Shown: piece by piece, positions 42,925 through 53,324 of the stretch
Numbering within the stretch: position 1 is the stretch's first letter
Layout of the letters: every line of letters begins with the position of its first letter
Assembly: GCA_030833665.1 (NCBI GenBank)
Contig: JAURGT010000009.1
Location: 1 to 55,437 of the forward strand
Reading direction: 5' to 3'
DNA length: 55,437 nucleotides
DNA from: Miltoncostaeales bacterium
GTDB taxonomy: Bacteria > Actinomycetota > Thermoleophilia > Miltoncostaeales > Miltoncostaeaceae
The notes under the pieces: model-generated
What the model was told of the DNA's origin: nothing
Databases searched by the model: none
What the model saw: the letters and a program-made list of their open reading frames with translations, nothing else
Made by a program: the position numbers and the translations under genes

Positions 42925-44277
42925 TCAGCCCTCCCTGATGATCGCGAGCACCTCGTCCCGCTTCCGCTCCATGTCGGCCTCGGAGACCAGGGACTCGAGG
43001 TTGAGGCGTAGGAGCGGTTCGGTGTTCGAGGGGCGCACGTTGAAGTGCCAGTCGTCATAGGCCACGGACAACCCGTCGACCTCGGCCTGCCGGCCGTCCG
43101 CGTAGCGTGCCCGAAGGCGGTCGATCGCCGCCCCGGCATCGGCGACCGTGGAGTTGATCTCCCCTGAGATGTGGTAGCGCTCCCGAAGCGCCGCCACCAT
43201 CTCCGACAGCGGGCGGCCCGAGGTCGCCACCATCTCCATCACCATGAGCGCGGGGATGAGCCCCGAGTCGGCGTACGAGAAGTCGCGGAAGTAGTAGTGG
43301 CCGCTCACCTCGCCGGCGAACACGGCATCCACCTCGCGCATGCGGCGCTTGATGAAGGCGTGGCCCACGCGGAACTCGTCCGGCGTGCCACCGGCCTCGA
43401 TGATGGCGTCGCGCACGGCCCATGAGGCGCGCAGGTCGTAGACCACCACCGACGGGCCGACCTGCCCCAGGATGTGGCGGGCGAGGAGCGCGGTGAGGAA
43501 GTCGCCCGCCACGAACCCGCCCTTCTCGTCGATGAAGAAGCAGCGGTCGGCGTCACCGTCCCAGGCGATGCCGAGGTCGGCGCCGTTCTCCACCACCGCC
43601 CCCTCGATGAACGCGCGGTTCTCCTCGAGCAGCGGGTTCGGCTCGTGGTGGGGGAAGCGCCCATCGGGGTCGAGGAAGCACGGCACGGCGTCGATGGAGA
43701 TGCGCTCCAGCACCGGGGGCAGGTACACGCCGGCCATCCCGTTGGCGGCGTCGAGCACCACCTTGAGCCCGGTGATGGCCGAGGGGTCGACGAACTGCAT
43801 GCAGCGGTCCACGAAACGACCGAGCAGGCCGTCGTCCGCCGACTCGCTGCCCGGGGCGGCGGCGGGAGTGGGCTCGCCGGCCAGGGCCAGGCGCCCGATC
43901 TCCGAGATGCCCGTGTCGCCGGACAGCGGCAGGGCTCCGGCCGTGACCATCTTGGCGCCGGTGTATGCGGGCGGGTTGTGGCTGGCGGTGATGACCGCCC
44001 CGGCGTCGTAGCCGCCCTCGTCCACGGCGAAGTAGACCATCTCGGTGGCGGCAAGCCCGAGGGCCGTCACGTCGGCGCCGGCCGACAGCGCCCCGCGGAT
44101 GAACGCCGCGCTGATGCCGGGCGACGACAGCCGCACATCGTGTCCCACGGCCACGCGCCCGCCGCCGGTCACCTGCACGAAGGCGCGCCCCACGCGCTCG
44201 GCGCCCTCCTCGTCGATCTCGTCGCCGTACAGACCGCGGATGTCGTAGGCCTTGAACACCTCCGGCAGCAGCGTCAT
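42925..44277 (-). CDS. manB: Phosphomannomutase / phosphoglucomutase
   Basis: A 450-residue alpha-D-phosphohexomutase. The phosphoserine loop is TASHNP (Ser99), the metal-binding loop GDADRCFF, the sugar-specificity loop GEVSGHYYF, and the phosphate-binding loop RPSNTEPLLRL. GEVSGHY is typical of dual mannose/glucose enzymes. The product, mannose-1-phosphate, feeds GDP-mannose for glycans. The ATG overlaps the HIT gene stop by 4 bp. The symbol is by family; the preferred substrate is not proven. Confidence 0.9.
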   Translation of the reverse strand: MTLLPEVFKAYDIRGLYGDEIDEEGAERVGRAFVQVTGGGRVAVGHDVRLSSPGISAAFIRGALSAGADVTALGLAATEMVYFAVDEGGYDAGAVITASHNPPAYTGAKMVTAGALPLSGDTGISEIGRLALAGEPTPAAAPGSESADDGLLGRFVDRCMQFVDPSAITGLKVVLDAANGMAGVYLPPVLERISIDAVPCFLDPDGRFPHHEPNPLLEENRAFIEGAVVENGADLGIAWDGDADRCFFIDEKGGFVAGDFLTALLARHILGQVGPSVVVYDLRASWAVRDAIIEAGGTPDEFRVGHAFIKRRMREVDAVFAGEVSGHYYFRDFSYADSGLIPALMVMEMVATSGRPLSEMVAALRERYHISGEINSTVADAGAAIDRLRARYADGRQAEVDGLSVAYDDWHFNVRPSNTEPLLRLNLESLVSEADMERKRDEVLAIIREG

Positions 44278-44792
44278 GCGCCGAACCCCGGCTTCAGCAG
44301 GGTGTAGGTCTCTTCGAGGCTCTGGGGCATCACGCGCACATCTCCCGTCACGGACATGAAGTTGGTGTCGCCGGACCACCGGGGCACCAGGTGAAGGTGC
44401 AGGTGCGCCTCGATGCCGGCCCCCGCAGACGCCCCCTGGTTCATGCCGAGGTTGAAGCCGTGCGGCCTCAATGCCCCCTGCAGGACGTCCTGGGCGGTGC
44501 GGGCGAGGTCCATCATCTCAACAACGGCCTCGGGTGCGAGGTCGGTGAGGCGGTCGAGGTGAGCGTATGGGACGACCATCAGGTGCCCCGATGCGTAGGG
44601 GTAGGCGTTCAGGATCACGAAGCAGTGCTTCCCGCGGGCGAGGATGAGAGCCCCCGGGTCGTCGCCGATCGCGGGCAGCTCGCAGAACACGCAGCGGGGC
44701 CCCTCGTATTCGTGGTCGTTCTCGGCGGACACGTAGGCCATTCTCCATGGCGCCCACATGATCTGCCGTCCCGTCGGACCGTCTACAGCCAC
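44274..44792 (-). CDS. HIT family hydrolase / AP4A phosphorylase-like
   Basis: A 172-residue histidine-triad protein. The active site is HLHLHLVPRW, after MNQGASAGAGIEAH. An N-terminal CVFCELP segment and a further upstream His suggest the zinc-binding form found in actinobacterial AP4A phosphorylases such as Rv2613c. It would act on dinucleoside polyphosphates. The GTG at 44792 overlaps the corA stop by 10 bp. Confidence 0.9.
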   Translation of the reverse strand: MAVDGPTGRQIMWAPWRMAYVSAENDHEYEGPRCVFCELPAIGDDPGALILARGKHCFVILNAYPYASGHLMVVPYAHLDRLTDLAPEAVVEMMDLARTAQDVLQGALRPHGFNLGMNQGASAGAGIEAHLHLHLVPRWSGDTNFMSVTGDVRVMPQSLEETYTLLKPGFGA

Positions 44793-45784
44793 TTGCGCCT
44801 GCGGAAGTACCAGAGCACGCCGCCGGCCAGCACCACCATCACCACGAGCAACATGATGAACGAGGCCACTCCATTGTGCGCAAAGGGGAGGCCGTCGATA
44901 TTCATGCCGTAGAAGCCCGTGATCAGCGTGAGCGGCAGGATGACCGCCGAGATGATGGTGAGGAGCGCAAGCATCGCGTTGAGGCGGTGGGTGATGACCG
45001 ACTCGTTGGTGGCCTCGAGTGCGTCGGCCACCTCCTTGTAGTTCTCGAGGGAGTCCCAGATGCGCTCGTTCTTGTCGACGATGTCGTCGAAGTAGATCTC
45101 CAGGTCGTCGGGCGCGTAGCGCTGCACGGCGCGCTCGAGCATGCGCAGCGTGGGGCGCTGCGGCTTGATGATCTTGCGGTAGTTGATGATCTCCTGCTTG
45201 ACGTTGGAGATATCTCGCACGAGCTCGTTGCTCTGGCCCTCGAAGATGGCGTCTTCCAGCGTGTCGAGCTTGAAGCCGATCTTGTCGAGGATCGGGAAGC
45301 AGTAGTCGAACATCTGGTCGACGATCTCGTAGAGCAGGAAGCCCGAGCCCTTCGACATGAAGTCAAACCTGGCGTCGTCGCGCTGCTCGCACCGCGACCA
45401 CAGGGCGGAGATGGGCTTGAGCGGCTCCTTCGGGATGGTGATGAGGAGCCCGGGGCCGATGAACACGTTGAGCTCGGTTGCCTGCAGGCGCCCCGTGCGC
45501 TTGTCGAAGCGCGGGAAGTGCAGCACCAGGAACACGTAGTCGTCGTACTCGTCGATCTTCGAGCGCTGGCGACGGCGCGAGAGGACGTCCTCGAGGTCGA
45601 GGGGGTGGAAGTCCTGGTGCTCGGCGAGCCACGCCGTCTCGGCGTCCGTGGGCTCCTCGATGTTCAGCCAGGTGAGGCCGTGGGCCTCGAGGCGCTGGAC
45701 GTCCGGGCGGTCGCGCTCAGGGGCGACCAGGGCGGACGGCGAAGTCCGCCTGGCGTGGCGACGAATGTTGGGAAGGCTCGCCAT
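44783..45784 (-). CDS. corA: CorA family divalent cation transporter
   Basis: A 333-residue membrane protein. The N-terminal cytoplasmic domain (about 1-265) is followed by two helices, with the family signature YGMN at the end of the first (LITGFYGMN). The C-terminus is RRRKWL. It carries Mg2+, Co2+ or Ni2+ as a pentamer; the exact ion is not set by sequence. ATG 45784 is preceded by AAGGAG. It is upstream of the HIT-manB-ferredoxin genes on the same strand. Confidence 0.93.
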   Translation of the reverse strand: MASLPNIRRHARRTSPSALVAPERDRPDVQRLEAHGLTWLNIEEPTDAETAWLAEHQDFHPLDLEDVLSRRRQRSKIDEYDDYVFLVLHFPRFDKRTGRLQATELNVFIGPGLLITIPKEPLKPISALWSRCEQRDDARFDFMSKGSGFLLYEIVDQMFDYCFPILDKIGFKLDTLEDAIFEGQSNELVRDISNVKQEIINYRKIIKPQRPTLRMLERAVQRYAPDDLEIYFDDIVDKNERIWDSLENYKEVADALEATNESVITHRLNAMLALLTIISAVILPLTLITGFYGMNIDGLPFAHNGVASFIMLLVVMVVLAGGVLWYFRRRKWL

Positions 45785-45864
45785 CGTCGAGTCTCCTTGT
45801 CGCTGTGGTGCACGGAACGCAGGGCATCCGGGGGAGTGTACCGCGGCCCCGGCCCCCGGCGGAC

Positions 45865-45870
45865 TACTCT
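45865..45870 (+). promoter_or_regulatory. -10 box of trpF (leaderless type)
   Basis: TACTCT lies 7 nt before GTG 45878, with no ribosome binding site between. It is the likely promoter of the trpFBA genes. Confidence 0.5.
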
Positions 45871-45877
45871 GCAGCAC

Positions 45878-46518
45878 GTGTTGCCCGATCAGCGCATCAA
45901 GTTCTGCGGGGTCACCCACCCCGCAGATGTGGAGCCGTGCGTCCTCGCGGGGGCGTGGGCGGTCGGCGCCGTCATGACGCCGCACGGACCGCGGGCCCTC
46001 GGCCCCGCCGGCGCGATCGCCGTGATGCGCGAGGTGCCGGACGGCATCGAGCGCGTGGGCGTGTTCGTGAACCCGGCGCCTGAGGCGGTCGCCCGCGCGG
46101 TGGACGCCTGCGCGCTCACGCGGGTGCAACTGCACGCAGTGGCCGACCTCGCCGTCGTCGCCGATGCGGTCGGCGTGCCCATCACGGTCGCGGTGCCGCT
46201 CGAGGATGCTGCCTCCATCGAGGGCGTCGAGCGGCTCGACTGCGATCTCGTGCTGTTTGACGCCGCGGTGCCCGGATCCCATGGGGGCACCGGGGTGCGC
46301 GCCGACTGGACGCTGCTCGAGCGCCGCCGGCCGCAGCGGCCCTTCGCGCTGGCCGGCGGTCTCACCCCCGAGGTGGTGGGCGATGCGGTCCGCCGGGTGC
46401 GGCCATTCGTCCTCGACGTGTCCAGCGGGGTGGAGGGAGACGTCGTGGGGCGCAAGGATGCAGGTCGGGTGCAGGCGTTCGCCGATGCAGCCCGCGCGGC
46501 GGCCATAGAGGAGGCGGC

Positions 46519-46522
<4 letters not shown>
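45878..46522 (+). CDS. trpF: Phosphoribosylanthranilate isomerase
   Basis: A 214-residue TIM-barrel enzyme of tryptophan synthesis. It shows [12 protein letters not shown] with the catalytic Cys, [30 protein letters not shown], the second catalytic Asp and phosphate-binding segment [12 protein letters not shown] and [18 protein letters not shown] 45878 is the best start because homology starts within four codons. It overlaps trpB by 4 bp. Confidence 0.94.
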
Positions 46523-47698
<1,176 letters not shown>

Positions 47699-47706
<8 letters not shown>

Positions 47707-48493
47707 GTCAGGCGCCGAGCGCCTGGAGCAGGTGTTCCGCGACGCCGGGGGCCCGCTCTTCGTGCCGTACGTTATGGGCGGGTACCCGGACATCGATGCC
47801 AGCCGGCGCCACGCGCAGATCCTCGCGAAACACGCCGACATCATCGAACTGGGCATCCCGTTCTCTGACCCGCTGGCCGATGGGCCGACCATCCAGGCGG
47901 CCGGCCAGGCTGCACTCGACGCCGGCACCCGGCCGTCGGACGTGCTGGACATTGCCGGCGAACTGCGCGATGGGCCACCCGTGGTGGTGATGACCTACTT
48001 CAACACGGTCATCGCGCAGGGCGCGCGCGAGTTCCTCGGCGCTGCCGCGGACAAGGGCGTGGCCGGAATCATCATCCCCGACCTCCCGGTGGACGAGGCC
48101 GCCGAGGTGCGCGACGCCGCGCGCGCGGCCGGGGTGGCGCTGATCGCCCTCGCGGCGCCGACCACCGACGACGCCCGCATGGCCGAGATCGGCGAGAGCG
48201 CCGAGGGCTTCGTCTACCTCGTGGCCGTCACGGGGGTGACGGGCGGCGAGATGACCATGGACGACCGCCTGCGGGCGCTCGTGGATCGCGCGCGCAGGCA
48301 CATACCCGTTCCCGTGGTCGTCGGATTCGGCGTGCGCACGCCCGACCAGGCCGAGCAGATCGGCGAGCTGGCCGACGGTGTGGTGATCGCCAGCGAGATC
48401 ATCCGGCGCATCCGGGATGCTCCCGATGCCGACTCCGCGGATGCGGCCGTGGACGACTTCGGTGCCGGCGTAGCCGGCGCCCTGCGCCCCTAG
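47699..48493 (+). CDS. trpA: Tryptophan synthase alpha chain
   Basis: A 264-residue TIM-barrel subunit that cleaves indole-3-glycerol phosphate to indole. Catalytic Glu in [16 protein letters not shown] and Asp in [11 protein letters not shown] are present, and VTGVTGG and GFGVRTPDQ bind the phosphate. The GTG at 47699 overlaps trpB. trpC, trpD and trpE are not next to these genes. Confidence 0.95.
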
Positions 48494-48990
48494 TCGGGGT
48501 AGACCCTCAGGAACGTCACGAGGGCGTCGAGCTCGTCATCGGGGATGTCACGTTCCTGCTCCGGATCGTCCTCGTGCTCGAGGTACTGGAGGCGCACCAG
48601 CCGTCCGAAGTCGCTCGACCCGGTCGGCAGCTCGTCGAAGGTTCCCCACCACACGAAGTGCGCCCGCGCGCCCCAGTGAGGTGCGAGCTCGCGCAGGGCA
48701 TCCATCGGGCCCACGGATCCGGCCGGAACTCCGTGCACCACCTCGCGCGTGGTGGCGACCAGCTCGTCGAAGTCGGGCCAGCTGTCGGGGTCGAGGAGCA
48801 GGCGCGGCACCACCTCGACCATGAAGTCGGCGGCCTCGGCGTCGTCGGCGAACCACATGAAGGCTCCGGGGCCCTGGTTGGGCGGCGGCACCGGATCGCG
48901 GTGGAAGAGCCCCACGGGGAATTCCCGCGGGTCGCGGGCGGTGGTGACGGCGAGCGCGCGTCCCCGTGAGAGTCCAGTCCATTCGTGCAT
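48490..48990 (-). CDS. Hypothetical protein
   Basis: A 166-residue soluble acidic protein (MHEWTGLSRGRALAVTT). It is rich in Trp, Asp and Pro, with FMWFADDAEAADFMVEVVP and ARAHFVWWGTFDELPTG. No known motif is seen. ATG 48990 lies 7 nt after a TAGGCT box. It converges on trpA with a 4-bp overlap. Function unknown. Confidence 0.65.
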   Translation of the reverse strand: MHEWTGLSRGRALAVTTARDPREFPVGLFHRDPVPPPNQGPGAFMWFADDAEAADFMVEVVPRLLLDPDSWPDFDELVATTREVVHGVPAGSVGPMDALRELAPHWGARAHFVWWGTFDELPTGSSDFGRLVRLQYLEHEDDPEQERDIPDDELDALVTFLRVYPD

Positions 48991-48997
48991 GGGAATA

Positions 48998-49003
48998 AGC
49001 CTA
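48998..49003 (-). promoter_or_regulatory. -10 box of the gene at 48990 (leaderless type)
   Basis: On the minus strand TAGGCT lies 7 nt before ATG 48990. It is back-to-back with the promoter of the deacetylase gene about 30 bp away. Confidence 0.5.
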
Positions 49004-49034
49004 GCCGCGCCCCGGGGGCGCCGGGCGCGGGCGC

Positions 49035-49040
49035 TACCAT
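49035..49040 (+). promoter_or_regulatory. -10 box of the deacetylase gene (leaderless type)
   Basis: TACCAT lies 8 nt before GTG 49049. The flanking GCGCTACCATCG is the same as in front of mqnE. Confidence 0.55.
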
Positions 49041-49048
49041 CGCGCCCC

Positions 49049-50251
49049 GTGAGCCCTCGCGACTCATCGCGCTCCTCTGGCCGCGACCGGCGGCCGCCCG
49101 ATGGCGACCGTTCCCGCCAGTTGCGCCGCCGCCGCCGCAACGCCTTTCTCGTCGTGCTGGTGGCGGTCATCGCAGTGGTCGGCGCGATCGCCTGGTCGGC
49201 GCGCGACAGTGGTGGCTCGCAGGATGCCGGGGCGATTGCTGACGTCCCGGCCCTTCAGGTGTTCGCAAGGCCCCCGAAGCCGCAGCTGCCCGCGCCGAAG
49301 GAGTCGGTGATCGCGGTCACGGCCACGGGCGGCGACGACCTGCAGATGCGCCTCGTCGCCATCCCGAAGGCCGCGGCGCGCATAGCGGGGTCGTGGACGG
49401 CCGCCGCCAAGGCGCTGCCGGTGCCCCCGGCGGTCGCCCGTGCAACCCGAGCAGGCTCCATCCCTGGCTACGTGGAGGTGCGCGACGACTCGGGCAGGAT
49501 TGCGCGCTCCGGGGTCTTCCTGCTGCCACCCGAGCCGGGGCCGGGACGCGCCGAGGTGGTTCGCTCGGTCAGCACCAAGAAGCCCTACGTGGCGCTGGTG
49601 TTCGACGATGGCCTTGACGAGGTTGGCGTTTCCCGCATCATCGACGTCCTGAGGCGTACGAAGTCGGGCGGTACCTTCTGCCTCAACGGCATCAACGTCA
49701 AGACCTGGTCCGAGACGCTTGCGAAGAAGGTGCAGGCTGCGGTGGCCGATGGCGTGATCACCCTCTGCAGCCATGGCTGGGGACACCGAACGAGCACGAC
49801 CACCAGTGAGTCCGAGGCCAGGACCGACCTGTCTGGCAACGCTGCCACCGATCGCTTCCTCGGCGTGTCGAGCGTGCCCTTCTACCGACCGCCGTACGGG
49901 GCCCTCAGCACCGGAATCGAGCAGGCTGCCGGCAAGCTGGGTTATCGGTGGATCGTGATGTGGGATGTCGACCCATCCGACTACGAGAAGCCCGATGCCG
50001 CCACCCTCACGCAGCGAGTGGTGAGTGCCTCGCAGAAGGGATCGATCGTCGTGCTGCACGCCATCGCCACCACCGCGGATGCCCTGCCGTCGATGATCTC
50101 GGGCCTCAAGTCGAAGGGCCTGAAGGCGGTCACGCTGACGACGATGTTCGGCGACAGCGCCACGACGCCGGAGGATTCGGCAGGATCCCGTTCGACGACA
50201 CCCGTCGTCACCGGCGGTGACGCGCCGCCGGTCCCCGGAGAAGGCGCCTGA
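49049..50251 (+). CDS. Membrane-anchored polysaccharide deacetylase
   Basis: A 400-residue protein. A cytoplasmic Arg-rich start is followed by one membrane helix (NAFLVVLVAVIAVVGAIAW, about 31-49), so the catalytic part is outside. The NodB domain shows VALVFDDGLDE (catalytic Asp pair), LCSHGWGHRT (metal-binding His-x3-His), FYRPPYGAL, and the last catalytic His in IVVLHAIA. It would remove acetyl groups from peptidoglycan or another surface glycan. It is followed at once by the LytR_C gene. Confidence 0.85.
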   Translation: MSPRDSSRSSGRDRRPPDGDRSRQLRRRRRNAFLVVLVAVIAVVGAIAWSARDSGGSQDAGAIADVPALQVFARPPKPQLPAPKESVIAVTATGGDDLQMRLVAIPKAAARIAGSWTAAAKALPVPPAVARATRAGSIPGYVEVRDDSGRIARSGVFLLPPEPGPGRAEVVRSVSTKKPYVALVFDDGLDEVGVSRIIDVLRRTKSGGTFCLNGINVKTWSETLAKKVQAAVADGVITLCSHGWGHRTSTTTSESEARTDLSGNAATDRFLGVSSVPFYRPPYGALSTGIEQAAGKLGYRWIVMWDVDPSDYEKPDAATLTQRVVSASQKGSIVVLHAIATTADALPSMISGLKSKGLKAVTLTTMFGDSATTPEDSAGSRSTTPVVTGGDAPPVPGEGA

Positions 50252-50985
50252 TGTCATCTGACTGGATCATGATCACCGCGACAATCGTGATGTTCGTCGC
50301 GCTCTTCGGGGCGCTCGGGCTGCTGCTCGTGGCGTGGCGTCGGAAGACAATCATCGACGGCCTCGAGTCGCGCGCCCAGAAGGGCCTCGGCAGCTCCGCC
50401 CCCGTGGCCAGTGATCGCACACAGGCTCTGTCGGGCCGCGAGGGCATCTCGCAGGGCGGTCTCCCGATGCCGAGCAGCACCGGCAATGGCCCCACCATCG
50501 GCATCATCGCGGGGGTGCTGGCCATCATCGTGGTCGGTGGCTTCGCCGGCTGGTGGTTCGTGATCCGCGGCGATGTGTCGTCGACCGGCACAGCCGGCAC
50601 CGGGTCGATCACCAAGCCCGCCAACGGCCCGCTGGGGGCCGATCCGGATGCGGTCGTGCCCGAGAACCCACCGGCGATACAGGACCGCGCGGCCTACACG
50701 GTGGCGGTGCTCAATGCCAGCGGCGTCACCGGTGCGGCCGCCGACCGCGTGGCGCCCAAGGTGGAGACCGCGGGGTACCGGGTGGGGCAGGTGGGCGACG
50801 CCAACGACGAGGACCTCGCGAAGTCGGTGGTGATGTGGCGGCCCGGCAAGCAGGCCATCGCTCAGAACGTGGCCAAGGACCTCGGCATCACGAGCGCACC
50901 GCCGCTCGATGGCGTGGCGAGCGACGCCATCGGCGAGGCCGACGTGGTCGTGGTGGTGGGGAAGGACACCGCCGCCGGGCCGTGA
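50251..50985 (+). CDS. LytR C-terminal domain protein
   Basis: A 244-residue membrane protein with two predicted helices (about 8-28 and 83-103). The C-terminal part from about residue 145 is a LytR_C domain: YTVAVLNASGVTGAAADRVA, VGQVGDAN, KSVVMW and DVVVVVGKDTA. This domain occurs at the end of LytR-CpsA-Psr proteins that attach glycans to the wall; here the catalytic LCP domain is absent. The ATG shares the last base of the deacetylase stop, so the genes are coupled. Confidence 0.8.
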   Translation: MSSDWIMITATIVMFVALFGALGLLLVAWRRKTIIDGLESRAQKGLGSSAPVASDRTQALSGREGISQGGLPMPSSTGNGPTIGIIAGVLAIIVVGGFAGWWFVIRGDVSSTGTAGTGSITKPANGPLGADPDAVVPENPPAIQDRAAYTVAVLNASGVTGAAADRVAPKVETAGYRVGQVGDANDEDLAKSVVMWRPGKQAIAQNVAKDLGITSAPPLDGVASDAIGEADVVVVVGKDTAAGP

Positions 50986-51431
50986 GCGGAGACGCCGGGA
51001 AGCGCGACGAGGACTATCGCCTCGGGCTGCGGGCCCTGCTCGTGCAGATGGGGCCGCCGTACGGCTTCACGCTGGCCACCTTTGCCTCAGCCGGCCTCGA
51101 CGTGCACTTCCAGGGCCACCCGCCGGACCCCTGGGACATCCTGCTCTTCCTGGCTGGCGCGTTCACCGGCTACGCAATCATGGCCGCAGTCACCATCGGC
51201 CTGCGCGTGCGGCTGCACCCCCGGCCCATCCCGATGAACAGCTGGCAGATGGTGCACGTGATCCCCCTGGGGGTCGTCTTCCTGCTCGCGCTGGCCTCGG
51301 CGTACTTCGTGGGCTACCCCTTGGGATGGTTCACGAACGGGGCTGCGCTCACGCTGGGCTATCTCGGCTCGCTCGCAGCGGTGCTGCGCTTCCTGCGACG
51401 CCGGGAGGACGCCATGCTGGGGGGCGGATGA
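50982..51431 (+). CDS. Small polytopic membrane protein of unknown function
   Basis: A 149-residue protein with about four predicted membrane helices (for example PWDILLFLAGAFTGYAIMAAV, VHVIPLGVVFLLALASAYFVG and a further one near the C-terminus). No family is recognised. The GTG overlaps the LytR_C stop by 4 bp and its stop overlaps the next gene by 4 bp. Its position in the deacetylase unit suggests a cell-envelope role, which is inference. Confidence 0.7.
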   Translation: MSGDAGKRDEDYRLGLRALLVQMGPPYGFTLATFASAGLDVHFQGHPPDPWDILLFLAGAFTGYAIMAAVTIGLRVRLHPRPIPMNSWQMVHVIPLGVVFLLALASAYFVGYPLGWFTNGAALTLGYLGSLAAVLRFLRRREDAMLGGG

Positions 51432-52294
51432 GCGCTGAGCGCCTGCGCGCCCTGGCCGATGGCCCCGCACCACTCGTGCTGCCCGGCGTGTACGACGGGC
51501 TGTCGTCGCGCCTTGCCGTACAGGCGGGCTTCGAGGCCCTCGTGGTGTCCGGCTACTCGGTTGCGGCATCCCGCCTCGGCCTTCCGGACTTCGGCTACCT
51601 CAGCCAGACCGAGATCACCGATGCCGCGCGCGACCTCGTGGCGGCTGTGCCGGGCACCCCGGTGATCGTTGACGCGGATACCGGGTACGGGAATGCCCTG
51701 TCCGCTGCGCGCACGGCGCGGCTGCTGCATCGCGCCGGCGCAGCAGGGATCATCATCGAGGACCAGCAGTGGCCAAAGCGCTGCGGGCACATGGACGGCA
51801 AGAGCATCGTTCCCCGGGAGGAGTGGCTCGCGAAGATCCGCGCCGTCACCGACCTGAGGGCGCAGGGCATCGACCTTTTCCTCATTGCGCGCACCGATGC
51901 CCGGGGGCTCGAGGGCCTGGATGAGGCCATCGCCCGCGGGCGGGCCGCCGCCGATCTGGGGGCCGACGCCATCTTCGTCGAGGCGCCCCTCGACCGCGAC
52001 GAGCTTCGCCGCATCGGCTCGGAGCTTGCGGGGTGCTGCCCGGTCGCGAACATGGTGGAGGGGGGAAGGACGCCCATCGTCCCCACCCCGGACCTCGGTG
52101 ACATGGGTTTCCGGCTGGTGCTGTGGGGCATCAGCGGCATCCTGGCCGCAGGCCACGCGCTCCGCACCACGTACGAGGCGCTTGCGGCCACGGGGTCGGG
52201 CCCAGATCCATCCGCGCTCATGACCTTCGAGGAGATCACGGACGCGGTGGGGCTGCCCGACCACCGCCGCTTGGATGAGCGCTACGCGGAATAA
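51428..52294 (+). CDS. Isocitrate lyase / PEP mutase superfamily enzyme
   Basis: A 288-residue TIM-barrel enzyme. It has the substrate loop IIIEDQQWPKRCGHMDGK with the active-site K-R-C-G-H motif, VDADTGYG (Mg-binding Asp) and LFLIARTDA. These fit the 2-methylisocitrate lyase/oxaloacetate hydrolase-like group rather than classical isocitrate lyase, which is much longer. No prp genes are nearby, so the substrate is uncertain. Confidence 0.85.
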   Translation: MSAERLRALADGPAPLVLPGVYDGLSSRLAVQAGFEALVVSGYSVAASRLGLPDFGYLSQTEITDAARDLVAAVPGTPVIVDADTGYGNALSAARTARLLHRAGAAGIIIEDQQWPKRCGHMDGKSIVPREEWLAKIRAVTDLRAQGIDLFLIARTDARGLEGLDEAIARGRAAADLGADAIFVEAPLDRDELRRIGSELAGCCPVANMVEGGRTPIVPTPDLGDMGFRLVLWGISGILAAGHALRTTYEALAATGSGPDPSALMTFEEITDAVGLPDHRRLDERYAE

Positions 52295-52331
52295 CCAGGC
52301 GTGCCGCCGGGTTCGGGGCCGGCGCCGCCCG

Positions 52332-52337
52332 TATCAT
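52332..52337 (+). promoter_or_regulatory. -10 box of the OsmC gene
   Basis: TATCAT lies 33 nt before the ATG. The leader would contain CGGAGGAC, a good ribosome binding site. Confidence 0.45.
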
Positions 52338-52370
52338 TGACCTGACGAGCGACCCCGGATCGGAGGACTG

Positions 52371-52871
52371 ATGGCGAAGGACCAGATTCACGAGGTGCGG
52401 GTGCACCTCACCCGCGAGCAGGCGCCCATTCGCAGGGCCCATCTGGAGATGACCGGCACCGACGTGACGTTCGGCGTTCCTGGGTGGCAGGGCGAGCACT
52501 ACGGCTTCGAGCCCGGCACGGTGCCCGAGTATCCCGGCACCCTCGACTACCTGGTGGCCTCCGTGGCCGGTTGCCTGATCGGCACCTTTGGCGGCACGCT
52601 CAAGGCCCGGGGCATCACGGCGACCGGCGACGACCTGGTTGCGGACGCCATCGGCGAGGTGGGGGTGGACGACGACAACGTGCTGCGCCTGCGCCGCATC
52701 ATCGTGCGCTACACCCTCAAGGCCGCTCCCGAGCACCGCGAGGCAGCCGAGCGCTGCAACTCCATCCACGCGCACCACTGCCCGAACGCCCGCTCGGTGG
52801 CCGCCGCCATCGAGATCGTCACCGAACTCGACTTCGTGCCGGTGGAGGAGAAGGCGGGCGCGCCCGCCTAG
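52371..52871 (+). CDS. OsmC family protein
   Basis: A 166-residue protein of the OsmC/Ohr fold. The two redox cysteines are in SVAGCLIGTF and HHCPNARSV. The family reduces organic hydroperoxides or binds small ligands; the subgroup with HCPxxRS lacks the Ohr-specific pattern, so peroxide activity is only likely. CGGAGG before ATG 52371 sets the start. Confidence 0.88.
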   Translation: MAKDQIHEVRVHLTREQAPIRRAHLEMTGTDVTFGVPGWQGEHYGFEPGTVPEYPGTLDYLVASVAGCLIGTFGGTLKARGITATGDDLVADAIGEVGVDDDNVLRLRRIIVRYTLKAAPEHREAAERCNSIHAHHCPNARSVAAAIEIVTELDFVPVEEKAGAPA

Positions 52872-52879
52872 CGACGGGC

Positions 52880-53281
52880 ATGCCGGACTACGAGGTGTCG
52901 ATCGACATCGCGGTCGCGCCGGAGACGGCGTGGGCGGTGCTTCGTGACCCCTCGGCCATCAGCCGGTGGCACCCGCAGTACGTGCGCAGCCATCCGGTGC
53001 GCGACGTGCGCGTGCTCGAGCGTGCGGACGGCACCAAGGTTCAGGAGCGCTTCATCAGCTGCGACGACGATGATCTCGCCGTCGTGTCGCGGGTAACCGG
53101 GGGCCTGCCGGTGGAGGGCCACATGAATGTCTTCCTCGTGAAGCCGCTGAACCCCGGTTGCCGGGTGACCTGGTGGACCCGCGCGGAGCCTGATGCATCG
53201 GGGCTCGACCCGGGGGACTGGATTCCCGCAGAGCACCACGCCGCGCTGCTGGCCCTCCGGAGGTACCTGGAGGACCGCTGA
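52880..53281 (+). CDS. SRPBCC (START/Bet v1-like) family protein
   Basis: A 133-residue protein of the SRPBCC fold: ISRWHPQY after an initial helix (PETAWAVLRDP), then a beta sheet including RVTWWTRAE and a final helix (EHHAALLALRRYLED). Such proteins hold hydrophobic ligands in a cavity. The partner is unknown. It starts 8 nt after the OsmC gene and is probably co-transcribed. Confidence 0.78.
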   Translation: MPDYEVSIDIAVAPETAWAVLRDPSAISRWHPQYVRSHPVRDVRVLERADGTKVQERFISCDDDDLAVVSRVTGGLPVEGHMNVFLVKPLNPGCRVTWWTRAEPDASGLDPGDWIPAEHHAALLALRRYLEDR

Positions 53282-53324
53282 GAAGGGGCGTCGCCGGGGC
53301 GAGAAAACTGCGCTCAGCAGGGAA

